Positions 36,311-47,800 of a DNA stretch of 64,000 bases are shown here, one piece after another. The notes beneath the pieces were generated by a model. It saw only the letters and a program-made list of their open reading frames with translations. It searched no databases and was not told the origin of the DNA. The stretch is from Aquila chrysaetos chrysaetos (lineage: Eukaryota; Chordata; Aves; Accipitriformes; Accipitridae). The stretch covers positions 930,001-994,000 of the forward strand of contig NC_044008.1 of assembly GCF_900496995.4 (NCBI RefSeq), read 5' to 3'. A program made the position numbers and the translations under genes. Every line of letters starts with the position of its first letter. The first letter of the stretch is position 1.

Positions 36311-38369
36311 GAAGACGCCTTCATCAGAGCCGGAGCTGGTGCTGGAGCACACGCCGTGCCCCTTCGCCTCCCCTGGCACAGCCTGGTGGGACGCAGCCGC
36401 GAGCCAGGACAGCAGCACAGCAAGGACCGGGCCCAGAAATGCTGTAAATCAGGGTGACGGAGCAGCTTTGTCAGGTTTTGGGGCAGAGGAGATGATTTCC
36501 TGCCCTTCACGGGCGAGCTCTTGCCCTGGTGCTCATGAATCACGGTGCGAAGTATTAAAAAGGAAAAGGGGAGAAAACAAAGAAATATGTTATCATAAAA
36601 CGAGCTAGAGCAAGAAAATTAAAAGCTGTGGAGGGCTGCAGCAGGCGGAGAGCGAGCCAGGAGGAGGATCCCTCCCTGACCGGCCCGAAGCAGGGTGGGA
36701 GACGTTGGCAAGGGCAGCGCGGTGTCGGGGCAAAACCCCCGGAGCAGGACCCCGAGGACGCCGCAGCAGAGGGGCCAAAGGCTGCGCTGCTGCTGGGCTT
36801 CGCGTGTTGGAAACAAACCCTGCACGGAAAGAACACTGTTAACATTTAGGCTGCAAAATGTGCCCTGAACAGGTAGAAGATGCCAGCAGGGCATGACAGC
36901 CCCGAAATGCAGGCAAGAGCCAGCCTCCCGCCGCAGACCCCTGATGGATTCGGTGCACCCACTTCCTTGGGGGGGGGGGCCAGGCTGCGGGGGGCAATGC
37001 CAGGACCGGCAGACCCTGCTGCCTCTCTGCCGGCCGAGGCAGCCGAACCAGACAGGGCACCCCGACAGCGGTGTCTGTGCCATACGGCATCACGCGCCGG
37101 TGCATCCCTGTTTCCAAGGCAGGAGCGGCCGGGGAGCACGGGTGGGCTCCCTCCCACGCTCGGGGGGGCTTCGGTACCCCGTGCAATGGGGTCTGGCTGC
37201 CCTGTGGGACATGGGACCACTGTCACAGCAGCAGCAACAGCTGCAGCCGCAGCTGCTCCCGCCAGCCTGGAGAGCAGTGCCGCTGCCGTTCCCCGGAGTG
37301 GGGATTGCAGAAAGATGCAATTGCCTGGATTCCCTCCGTGACCGCTCAAAAAGAGGATAATTGTTTCCTACCACCCACAAATGACACGACTCGGTACCAG
37401 GCTGGCAGTTTCTGAGCTGGCAGAGGCGAGTGCCGAGCTGAGCAGCGGCTGCGGCAGGGTGCGAGGAGCTGGACCTGGCCCACACCGTGCCCTGGCACCG
37501 CGGTGAGGGGCACGCCGCAGGGCTGCTACTGAAGGGCGTGCTGAGGGCAGAGGTGCTGCTGGGGAATGGGACAGCCACGGATGGCGTCTCCGGCCGGGTA
37601 AGCACCAGGGGCATCCTGAATCGCCTCCCAGGCGGGGCAGAGTCCTTGTCCGTGCATGAACCACCGGCTGGCCGGTCGCTTGCTGGAGCCGCCTGCTTGG
37701 ATGCCGTGCCCGAGCAGGAGTGACCCCGGGTCCCAGCCCCGCGCTTGCTCCCCGGGTCCTTCTGCTCCAGGCTGGGCTTGCAGGGGGGATTTGGGGTCAC
37801 CCGAAGATGTGAAGTTTGTACCCACAGCCCCCTCCGTGGAGAAGGGCGGCCGCACCGTGCCGGAGGACACCCCGGCGCCGCATCCAGACTGCAAGTCCCC
37901 GCTGCCACGACACGACGATGATGACGGGTGACCTCGAGTGGTCGAGGCCACTGGGGAGAGACAGACCTCGCCTCCCGGTGCCGGTGACCCCCCAGCAGCC
38001 CCCGGGTAGGCCGGGTGGGGGGGTGTCTCCGTGGGGCAGCAGAGCGGGAGGAGTGGGGGGTGCCCTTGGGGCCGACCCACGGGGCAGCAAGGACCCGCCG
38101 TGCCGCTGCCCACCCCGACACCGGCCAGAATCACCCCTGCGGCAGCGGCCGAGCAGGGAGGGCGGGTGCGGGGGGGGGGGGGGTGTCCCCCCTTCTCCTC
38201 CCCTTTTCTCCCCAAAACCGCTGCTCGGGAGCACGGGCGGTGGTGCTGGGGGAGCCGGGGTGGGGGGGAAGCCCCCCCGGGACCCCTTTCTCCCCGCCCG
38301 GGGCCGGGGGGGGGCTGGCGGGTCCCGTTGGTGCCGCCGGTGCTCGGCGCTGCACGGGCGCGGAGGGAG

Positions 38370-38394
38370 AAGGGTGGGGTGGGGTGGGGTGGTG
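38370..38394 (+). repeat. GGGGT repeat, G-quadruplex-capable, upstream of SND1
   Basis: Four consecutive GGGGT-type units (38373-38391). Four G-tracts with one-base loops is a canonical G-quadruplex arrangement, about 470 bp upstream of the SND1 start codon. Confidence 0.7.
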
Positions 38395-38399
38395 ACGCA

Positions 38400-38856
38400 A
38401 AAGGGGCGTGACCCCGCCCGGCCCCGCCCCCGGCGCGGCAGGAGGCCACGTGGGAGCCCGGGCGGCCCTTTGCCGACGTGTCCCTGGCGCCGCGTGCCCC
38501 GGAAGTCCCGCCTCCCCCCCCTCCCCGCTCCCCTCTCTCCGCCGGGCGGAGGGGAGGGACGAGGAGGGGCGGGGCCTCCCGTGACGTCACCCCCCCGCGG
38601 CGGCGTCTCGGGCCGCTGCCGCGGCGCCATTGGCCGGCGAGCGGCGGGGAGGGGGCGGAGCGGACGGCGGGGCCGGCCTCCCGTTGGCCGTCGGCCGGGC
38701 GACGGGGCGGGGCGGCGGGAAACCCCCGCCTCCACACACCCCCCCCCCCTTCCCTTTACCTCCCGCCGCCGCCCCGCCCCTCGGCTCCCTTCCGCGCTCG
38801 CACCGGGCCCCGTCCGCTCCCTCCGCGATCGCCCCGTCCGCCGCCCCCGCCCCGCC
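38400..38856 (+). promoter_or_regulatory. SND1: SND1 CpG-island promoter and 5' UTR
   Basis: TATA-less and very GC-rich. Visible motifs are an E-box CACGTG at 38447-38452, an ETS-type CCGGAAGT at 38499-38506, a GC box GGGGCGGGGC near 38567, a perfect cAMP-response/ATF palindrome TGACGTCA at 38582-38589, and an inverted CCAAT box (ATTGG) at 38629-38633. CCAAT/NF-Y and Sp1 control fits what I recall for the human SND1 promoter. The start site cannot be fixed, but probably lies downstream of the CCAAT box. Confidence 0.65.
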
Positions 38857-41800
38857 ATGGCCTCCGCGGCCCCCCCCGGGCAGGGCGGCTCCGCGCCGCC
38901 CCTCGCCGTCCAGCGCGGCATCGTCAAGATGGTAAGGGCTCTGCCGCAGACCCCTCCGGTACCCGGGATATCCCCCCCCCACTTCCCTCCCGGTTAACCG
39001 GCACCCCCACCCCCTATGCAGCTCCCTACGGTGCCCGGGACCCCCCCCCCCACCGCCCCCCTTCCGCTCGCCGCCTCCATTCCCGGAGCTTCGCGCTCTA
39101 TCTATCCCCGGGCCCCGGCCTCCCCCACGCCTTCCGGTGCCCCCGGGCCCCTTCCCCGTGCAGCCTGCCCGACGCTCCGGACCGGCCCTGGCCCCCCCCC
39201 CCGCCACGCCGGTGCTCGGTCCCCGGTGCCTGCTCCGCAGCAGCTACTGCCCGTCCATCCCCCCGCGGCGGCCCGGGGACCCCTCACTGCACACCCCCCC
39301 CCCCCCCCCCCGGTCCTGGGACCGGGGAGCGAGGCTGCCCCGGTGGCCGTAGGGCCCCGCCGCCCCGGCTGTCGACCCCCGCTGTTGGGATGGGGCAGGA
39401 AGAGCTTTCGATTCCCCCGGTATCTGCCGGGGCTGACCGGGAGCCGGTGGTCCCGCTCCGCTACCGGCCCCGAACCCCCCGAGGAAACTCGGGATACCCC
39501 GGCGGCGTGGGCGGCAGCCCCGTGGCACCCCGTCTCCCGTGGGGACACCCCACCGCCGGCTGGGGCGTCCCTCGGGGTCCCCCACCTGCTCCTCTCCCTC
39601 CTCTTATTCTCACGCTGCCGCCGGTGTCCCCCCCCCCGGGAAGGAGCGGTGGGACGGGGTCCCCGACCCCCCCCCCCCCCCTCCAGCCGTGTCGGATCCC
39701 CACGTGTGCCGGCAGCGGAGACCTGGAGGGCGAAGGTCAGGGTCCGGCAGCTGCCGCTGGGATCGGGTCCTCGTGTTCCCTCCCGGTGCCTGTTCTGCAT
39801 CACCCCGTCACCTGCCGTGTGTCCCCCCCACACCCCGGTGAGGATTTGGCCACCCCACCCCAGTGGCTGCTGTCACCGGCCGTGCTGCTTGCGGCAACCG
39901 GCTTGGTTGGATCCGACCCCCCCCTTCTCCACGTGTCGGCGTCGAGCCGGGCTCGTGTGCCAGCGCTGTCCCGGCTCCTGCCTTGGAGCCCGTGGGCCGC
40001 TCGTCACCGTGCCTTGTCACCCTGTTGCCCAAACGGTGGTTTTTCTTGTGCCCAAATACAGTTTTTTCTTGAGGTTGCAGGTGACCCGCTGCCTTCCGAA
40101 CGAGACCTTTGCTCGGGGCACCACGTCACGCCGGAGCCCATTACGGCGGTGGGGACGGGTTTGGGGATGCTGGAGGTTTGGGGACACTGCTTTAGCTCAC
40201 CGGCGGCGTGGGGAACCGTTCCCGCCACCCTGTGCTGTCTCATGCCCAACGAGCCGATTTTTGGGATGCTCAGGGAAAAAAAACTCACCTGGCTGGTCGT
40301 GCTGTCCCGGCTCCGTCTGTGGGGACACAGATCCGTAGTGTGATTTTGGGCGGGATGGTTGGTGTCTGCTGGCCGCGAGGCAGCCATGCACGGTGGGCAC
40401 TGGCTCCTGGGGGCCACACGCACCCCCCCCTATGCCTGGGGGTGGGGTGGGTGCTGGTGCCTGGAGTGTGCCCCATGGTCCCCCTTCCCTTCCCGGGGCA
40501 GGCAGCCCAAAATCCCTGCCCAGGAGGCACCCTGGAGAGGTGGGGGGGGGTCCCTGGCTCTCTGCGGTCGCTGCTCTGCTTCATGGTGGTGCCGCGGAAC
40601 CAGGAGTTGCCGGGGCCAGTCAGAGTGGTGCCGGCCACCTGCTGCGCCACGGTTCCCATCACAACTTTTTGAACTTGGAAGGTTTTTTTTGTTGTTTTTT
40701 TTTTTGCTGCACTTTCCCGATGCACGTTTCCTGTGAAATCACAGTGGGACTGCGGGGTTTGGGAGCAGAGAGGGAGCTCGTCCTGGCGCAGCAGAGCAGG
40801 ACGGGGGAGCAGGGAGGCAATGGGGGTCAGGGCCCCCCCCCCCCCCGCCTGGAAGAGGCACCGCGAGCCCGGCTGAGGTTCTGCCCCATGGGGTTTTTGG
40901 GGGGCTTGAGGAGCTGGGGGAGGACGCAGAGTCCCAGCGGAGAGGTGCGGCGCAGCGTGGCACGGGGGCCCCCGGCTCGGGGCTGAGCTGGGACCCCGCG
41001 TTGGTGAGTCTCCAGGTAAAGCTGGGGGCTGCCCCTCTCCTTGCCAGCGCCTGGGGACCCTGCCTGGGGACCCTGCCTTTGCCTCTCACCATCCTTCCCA
41101 TTCCTGCGATGGCTGTTAACCCTTTGTGCCCCGCAGGTGCAGCTCTGGATGTGACGGTCTAGCCGGCGGCTGTGCCGGCAGGACCCCGGTGCTGTCCTCT
41201 CCCACGCGTGGGGTTGCCTCTGCGGTGGGAACCGGGTCCATCCTGCTCGTGTCCCTGTGCCGTGCCCTGGCCTTGGCACATCCGTCACTCTCTCGGCTCA
41301 GCCTGCACTAACTACAGCTTTTGCAGCCTGGTTTAAGCCTGGTTTAAACCCAGCTTTCTCCGATGAGGTGCCTGGGCTGAATTTTGCCAACAAGGAGGAG
41401 CACGGCTTGGGCTGGCACGCTGCTTTGGTGGGGGGTGAAGCTCGGGTGCTGGCATGGTCTCCCAGTCCCACTGCTGTCGGAGCCTGGCCAGAAGTTGCTG
41501 CCCGTAAAGTTGTGTGTGGCTGCTCCATGGGCAGGGACGGGGACACGGGGTGGTCCGGTGCTGGGGGTGGCATGCCCACCCTAAAGCACTGCATGCACCC
41601 ACGGAGCACAGAGCAGCTCCGCTAACAAACCTGTCCCCTTCCCGGGATCCAGGGTTTGTATTGGTAATTGGATAAAACAGTTGCAGCATCTGACTTATTT
41701 CCCCATGCCCTATAAATTAAAGATTAAGGTTAATTACAGCGATGAAACCTCTAAGTCCTTAAGTATCGAGCACTGAGCCTTTGCCAGGAGTTTGCTCTGT

Positions 41801-44800
41801 GTGCAGCTCAGGCTTAATTTGAAGCTCGATTCCCAGCAGCTCGAGCAGCGTACCGGTCTCTGCTGTGGGCACGGGCGCGCAAGAGGTGGCGTGGGGCAAC
41901 AAGCGTGATGCTGTGGTACGACCAGACCCTCGGGGTCGGTGTGACAGGGCTTGTTTCGGTGAGGCGCGGTGTGAGCCGGTGTCCCTGGCGCTGGGCCGGG
42001 CTGGCTCCTGTAACAGGGTACGAGTCCTCTGGCTTTGGGATGCGCCGTGAGCATCCGTGGGGATTTCGGGTGGGCAGCAAGCCAGGGCGCATGCTGAAAT
42101 CCAACCCGGAGGTTTTCTGCGAGCACTTCGGCAACATCAATCCCGCCTGCAGGGAGCCGATGCCGATTAAAACGGGAACAGGGTGATCCTCGGCACGCTC
42201 GCTCTGCCTGGCCGGGAGCCTGGCTTGGCGGCCGGAGCCGGCCCTGCCGACACCGTGGCTGGCGGGTGGGTGGCTTGGGGTCTTGTGTGGGGACAGAGCC
42301 ATTGAGAAACCTGGGGGTTTTTGCAGGGCGGGGTGATGCCGCTTACTGGAATTGAGTTGGGTGCGAGAAGGAGAGGTCCAGTTTTGGTCTCTCTCATTTC
42401 TGGGGATTCTCCCAGCAGTTTTTTCCGTACGGGTTTATTTTTCCAACCTCGATGCAGTTGCTTGGCTGAGGTTACCGCCCATGGGCGCAGGGTGCGTGCG
42501 GCCAGCCCATCGCCGGTGCCCGCGGCCCCTTCGCTCCCAGCGGGTCAGATCCCCCGGTAAAGGTCTTAGCATCACGGTAGGTAGAAGCATCCGCTCTGAG
42601 CGTGGTCCTCGCCCAACGCTCCTGCAAGCCTCGCCGAGACCGTGCCGAGCAGCCCAGGTGGTTAAAGCCCTCGTGCGGAGAGCGGCATCCCTCTGGGCCG
42701 GCTGGCCGCAGGCACGTTCCCCCTCTGCGTGCCCTGTCCTGGGAGACTGCCCCGGGGCAGCACCGGTGCCAGCTTTTCCCTGCCTGCATCCTCCTGTGCC
42801 GTGCCGGCAGCTGCGCGGAGCCCCTCGGGGTGCTGTGGGCACGGTGCCCTCCCAAATGCGGGGGTCCTGCTGCTGCAGCGGGGAGCGATGGGGCTGCCGG
42901 AGCCCCGGGAGGTGGGTGGAATGGGATGGGATGGGATGGGGCTGCCCAGCACAGTGGTGCTCCTGGCTCGGAGCGCTCAGCAGCCAAAGCAGCCTGGGGA
43001 GATGGCCCAGTTGGGCTCATCTGACCCGTCTGTCAGCACCGGGAGTAAAATCCCGATCTGCCAAGTACTTTGTGTTATCTGCCATGCTGGGATCACCCTG
43101 CGTTCAGTTGTGCTGCGCTCCGAAGGAGGGGATGGGATCTTTGGGAGGTACCGCTGTGAAGGCGCAGGGTGCGGAGCTTGGCACCGTCCTGCATCCCCGA
43201 GCAGAAAACCCGGGGCAGCTCCTGACTCTGCCGGGCCCGTGAGAAATTGTGTCCTGTGGTGCCGAGTTTCCCATGTCCTACCTGGGGCAGGATCCATCCC
43301 TGGAAGTCTGTCTGTCCGCACAGCGTCACCTGCCTGTGTGCTCAGCTCCGTCCCTTCTTGCCTTCCTTGCTCTCCTTTGCCGGCTGCTGCCGCCGGGGCC
43401 GGGGGACCCCCGTAACCCCTCTGCCTCCCCGCAGGTGCTGTCGGGCTGTGCCATCATCGTCCGCGGGCAACCCCGAGGCGGGCCCCCCCCCGAGCGCCAG
43501 ATCAACCTCAGCAACATCCGCGCCGGGAACCTCGCCCGCCGTGCCGCCGCGGGCCAGCCGGATGCCAAGGACACCCCGGACGAGGTGGGTGCCCCCCGCG
43601 AGCGGTGCCGCGCAGCCCCCCCTGTCCCAAGGGTCGTGGGTTGAGGTGGATGGGGTGTGGGGGGGGGTCTCCAGGCTGCTGGCCCAGCTCTGCAGACCAC
43701 AGCACCCTCGGCTCGCCCATCACAAGGAACGTTGCCCGTTCCCAGACCTGCTGCTGCCGTCCCGTGGGGCTCAGACAGCTCCCTCCTTGCCAGCGTTGCT
43801 ACAGGATGAAACAGTCTCTTCAATCATCCTTTAAGGGATCCTTTCCCTGCTCCAGCCCCCCAGTGTGGATTTTGGGGCGGATTTCTTCTTCCTCACCCTG
43901 TTACGGTCATAAACATGGCCAGGACGGGGCGGGCATCGTCTGCTGGTGAGGACCAGGCACGGCTGGGCAGGGTCTGCGGGACCAGGGGAAGCCGGTGGTC
44001 CCTCCAGGCTTCCTCTGCGGGGCTTTACCTGCTCCGGGGGCACAGGAGGCAACGGGGGCATTGCTTGGTGCAGGCAGGGCTGCCTGTGCCGGCAGCGGTT
44101 GGGAGCAGCGGGTTTCTGTCAGAGGGAGCCCAGCCGCGGCCACCCATCCTCCCAGCCCCGGGGGTGGCGCAGAGCGCTGGCGGCTAATTGCTCTCCTTGG
44201 GGAGTTTGTCTTCCAAACACTGCTTCAGCCTTTAAATGTCACTCTTTTAAAAAATTATGCCTGTCAGGTTTGCTAATTGTTTATGAGCACGTCATGTTCT
44301 CTCCTCCGGACCGCGTTCCCCACCCACCCGCTGCGGTGGAGTGGGGCTGAGCTCGCCGGGGCTCCGGTGCGTTCCTGCCTCGGTGCAGGGAGGTGCCGGG
44401 CGGGATGCGAGAGCCCGCTTCTCCCGGCCGCTGCGGCCGGTCCCGCTCTGCTCCTTCGCCATGGGCAGGAGCCGGAGGAGCCCCCCGCCGCGTCCCTGGG
44501 AGCTGGGGCTGGTCCAGCCCCCTGCGTCACCCAGCTCCAGCCCGGCTCCTTCTGCCCCAGGAGCTTTCCTGGGCTCAGCCAGATGGGTCTGGCTGTGCTT
44601 GGGGAGCACGAGGCCGGCTGGAAAACCAACCGTGACCCCTTTTGGGAGGACGGAGAGGAAGAGTGGAGGTGTTTCTCCTGCAGAGTAACAGGGTCGATTC
44701 CTCTGCAAGCTCGTGGGCTGCAAACAGCCTCCAGTGCGGTCCTGGGCTAATGCAGCACATGTGGAGGAGAGCACGAGTCCCCCGGGGTGGGGAGGTGGGC

Positions 44801-47800
44801 TTTCCCGGCTGTGTTTGACCCATCGTCTCACCTCAACTTCTTTCTCTCCAGCCCTGGGGGTTCCCGGCTCGCGAGTTCCTGCGGAAGAAGCTGATCGGGA
44901 AGGAGGTCTGCTTTACCGTGGAGTACAAGACCCCGCAGGGCCGGGAGTACGGGATGGTGTACCTGGGCAAAGGTGAGTGCAAAGGGCTCCGTTGGGCACC
45001 TAAAGAGCTGGCGGGGAGCGCGCAGCGAGGTTTGCGGAGCGCGCGGCGCTCGCAGCCGGAGCTACTATCTGAGAGGGTGGGTTGGGATGCGGTGTTGGCA
45101 GCAGAAGGATGCATGTCCGGTTTTCCATGGAGCTCCAGCTTTTGGAGGGGAATGATGGCCGGCAGCGGTCCCGGCTGCCCGTAGGGTTGTGCAGAGCCGG
45201 AGTACGGCTGCGCTCTCTGGAGCTGCAGTTGCTGGTTGATGCACCACAGCACGTGGACGCAAGCCATGGCATTAGGCGAATTCCCACAGGTTACCCCTTG
45301 CCATCCTTTTTGTCATTATAAATCTCTTCTTATCTCTGGCTGATTGAAGTCTCCTAAAAGGAATTGGCTTACCTGTGGCCCCTGAGGATGCGGCGGAGCG
45401 CTGGGAGCAAAACCTGGCCTAGCCACTCAGCCCAAATGCTGCATGATGCCTGCAGGCAGCACTCTCCGGGGCTCAGAGTAGCTTGGGGCAGGCAGCTTTT
45501 TTGGTGCTTGTGCAGGTGGGCTTTGGCTCTGGTTAAGTCCCCTTTCATGGTGAGCATGACACTGGACTGCACTCTGTTGGGTGCTGCGTCCCCTCTGCCA
45601 ACAGCCCTGGCCGATTTTTGGTTCCAGCCGTGCTGGTGGATGAGCTTTTGGGCTCTTGCTCCTCACGGTTAGCTCTCAGCCATCACCTGGTCTGGTGAGA
45701 GTAATGGTGAAAGTGCCTTAGAGGTGGCCGCATCCTGCTGCCAGCTTCTGGACTGCTCTGCTCTGCTGGGCTTAGCTCCTGGTTGGACTTCTCATGTCCT
45801 CGGGTTTCAAGAAGCGGAAGGTGAGAGGGTGAGCAGGTGCCGTGAGGCAGTCCTTGTCTCCAAATACGCTCCCCGGCATCGCTGCAGCACTCGGAGCCTT
45901 TCCTGTGGTGGAAGCGGGAGGTTGACTCGAACAGCAAACGGCCGGGACTTGCTCACCACCACAGACGGGGCTCATCCCGAGGCAGCGTGGCACGAATGGA
46001 GCAAGTAGGGTCCGCATGGAGGCCCAGGGAGAAAGGAGGTGGCCAGCGATGAGGGGGAGGATGCTCCCTCTGGGTCTGCGGCAGGAGTTCCCGGTGCCTC
46101 TGCCTGGGCAGGATGAGGATTGCCGGCCATCCGCTCCGCTGCACGGCCAGAAAGCCCGGCATCGCTGATGGCTCCCGGTTCGCCGCTGCAGAGGATCAGC
46201 GGGTGGATTTGTGGCCGTGCAGCTCCGCGGGAGGGCTGGAGCTCTCTCCTCGGAGGTTTTCAGGCTCAGCTGGACGTGGCCAGGGCCAGTGTGGCCCGAG
46301 GTGGGCAATACCCCTGCCTGGAGCCCCTTCCCACCAGCACCTTGTCACTGCTGCGAGGGTGACCCAGGGCTGGCTTCCCACTGCCGCTGCATCCCGGCAC
46401 GCTCCAGCCAGCACCTCCCACATCCCTACGGGGGTCCTCCTCCAGTGTGGGAATGCGAGACCCCCACAGTCCCCAGGCTGCAAGAAAGGGGAGCAGGGTC
46501 CTACGTGCTGCCAGGATGAGCCTGTCCCCTGAGACCACGAGTAACTGGATATTGAAGTTAGCTCCATGCTCATTCCTGAGCTTCCAGTTTGCTCGTGGGC
46601 TGGGGAACTGGGAAGCCCTTTGGGATGGGGATCCCCTCCTGCAGAGGCGGGGATCATAGTTTTGGGCCATCCTTCAGCAGGAAGCCTGGCAGGTCCTGAC
46701 GCCGCAGTCTGCGACAAATAAACCTTGAAAGGGGTTTTGTTGTTTGGTGACACTGTGATCAGTGGAGTGCTCCCTTTCAGTCATCTGCAGCCTTGTTGTC
46801 TGTCATGTTAAGGACTCTTGTGCTGTGCCTCCCACGTAGGTGTCGTCCTTATTGTTAAATCCCAGCCTGTCACACCGTGGAGGTGAGAAATGAAGCATAA
46901 AATGTTTCCTGATGAAGTTTGTCAAGGTTTAAATACTATTAATATGGAAACGCTGCGACAGTTTCCCTGGCAGTGATGCAGCAGCTGTCTGCGGCTCTGG
47001 GCTTTGGAGCGGTGGGTGCTTTGAGGGGTGGGCACTTGCCATCGCTCGCTCGCCAGTGGTGGCTGAGCCAGAGTGAAGGTGCTGGGGAAGGGTGGGGGTC
47101 CAGGCAGTGTCCTACACCCCCTCCCCAGCCACTCCCCGCTGCTGCTTGGGGCTGTGCGACCCTGCACCCTCCCTTCTGGGTGGGCAGTCAGGGGTTTCTC
47201 CTGGGGGATTCTGCCCAAATCTTCCTGTTTATCTGCTCTCCCAGGCCCGGGATCCCCCCCCCGGGACTGTGGCATTTGTCCCCCGCCTCCCCGGGAGCTC
47301 TGGCTCCTGGTAGCCGTGAAACCCCCATTTTCCTGCGGAGGAAGGGTGCCTTACGTGGAGGTGCCCGTTGCAGGTCGTGCTGGCAGCGCAGCCTTCGTTG
47401 GAAATCCAGAGAGCCCCTTTGGTGCTGGGAGGGTATTGCCTGCCTCCCCTGGGTGCTGGGGACATCCCCTTCCCACGGAGGTGGTCCTGGGTGACAGCAA
47501 GCCTTGCAGCCCAGTGGTGCATCAGAGCAATGTGCCGCCTTCCCACTTGCTTAGCTCTGATCCGGGGGAAATGCCGTCCCCAGGAGAGCCCTGTGCTCCT
47601 CTGCTCAATGCATCGTGCAGCCCATGTGCTGCTGGGACACCGGGCTAGTGATGGGAGCCTTTCGCTCCTGGGTTGCTCCGGCACTGGTTCGCTGGAATCG
47701 TCTTGGGAACGCTTGCCAGGACCGAGGTGCCTCTGGGCCGCCCCCTGCGCTGGTGGCTTGTCTCACTGACTCCTCTTCTCCTCTCTCCGCAGACACGAGC

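Larger units (their letters stand above)
30183..38399. other. Rest of the PAX4-SND1 interval, no recognised gene
   Basis: About 8.2 kb without a supported coding exon or RNA gene. It contains several small tandem repeats, listed separately, and AT-rich islands at about 33001-33115, 33410-33465, 34205-34330, 35495-35590 and 36170-36310. These are the only stretches that look different from the GC-rich background. Confidence 0.5.

Noticed and set aside
37526-38737. 403-residue minus-strand frame overlapping the SND1 promoter
   Set aside because: Antisense to the CpG-island promoter, Pro/Gly/Arg-rich, no domain.
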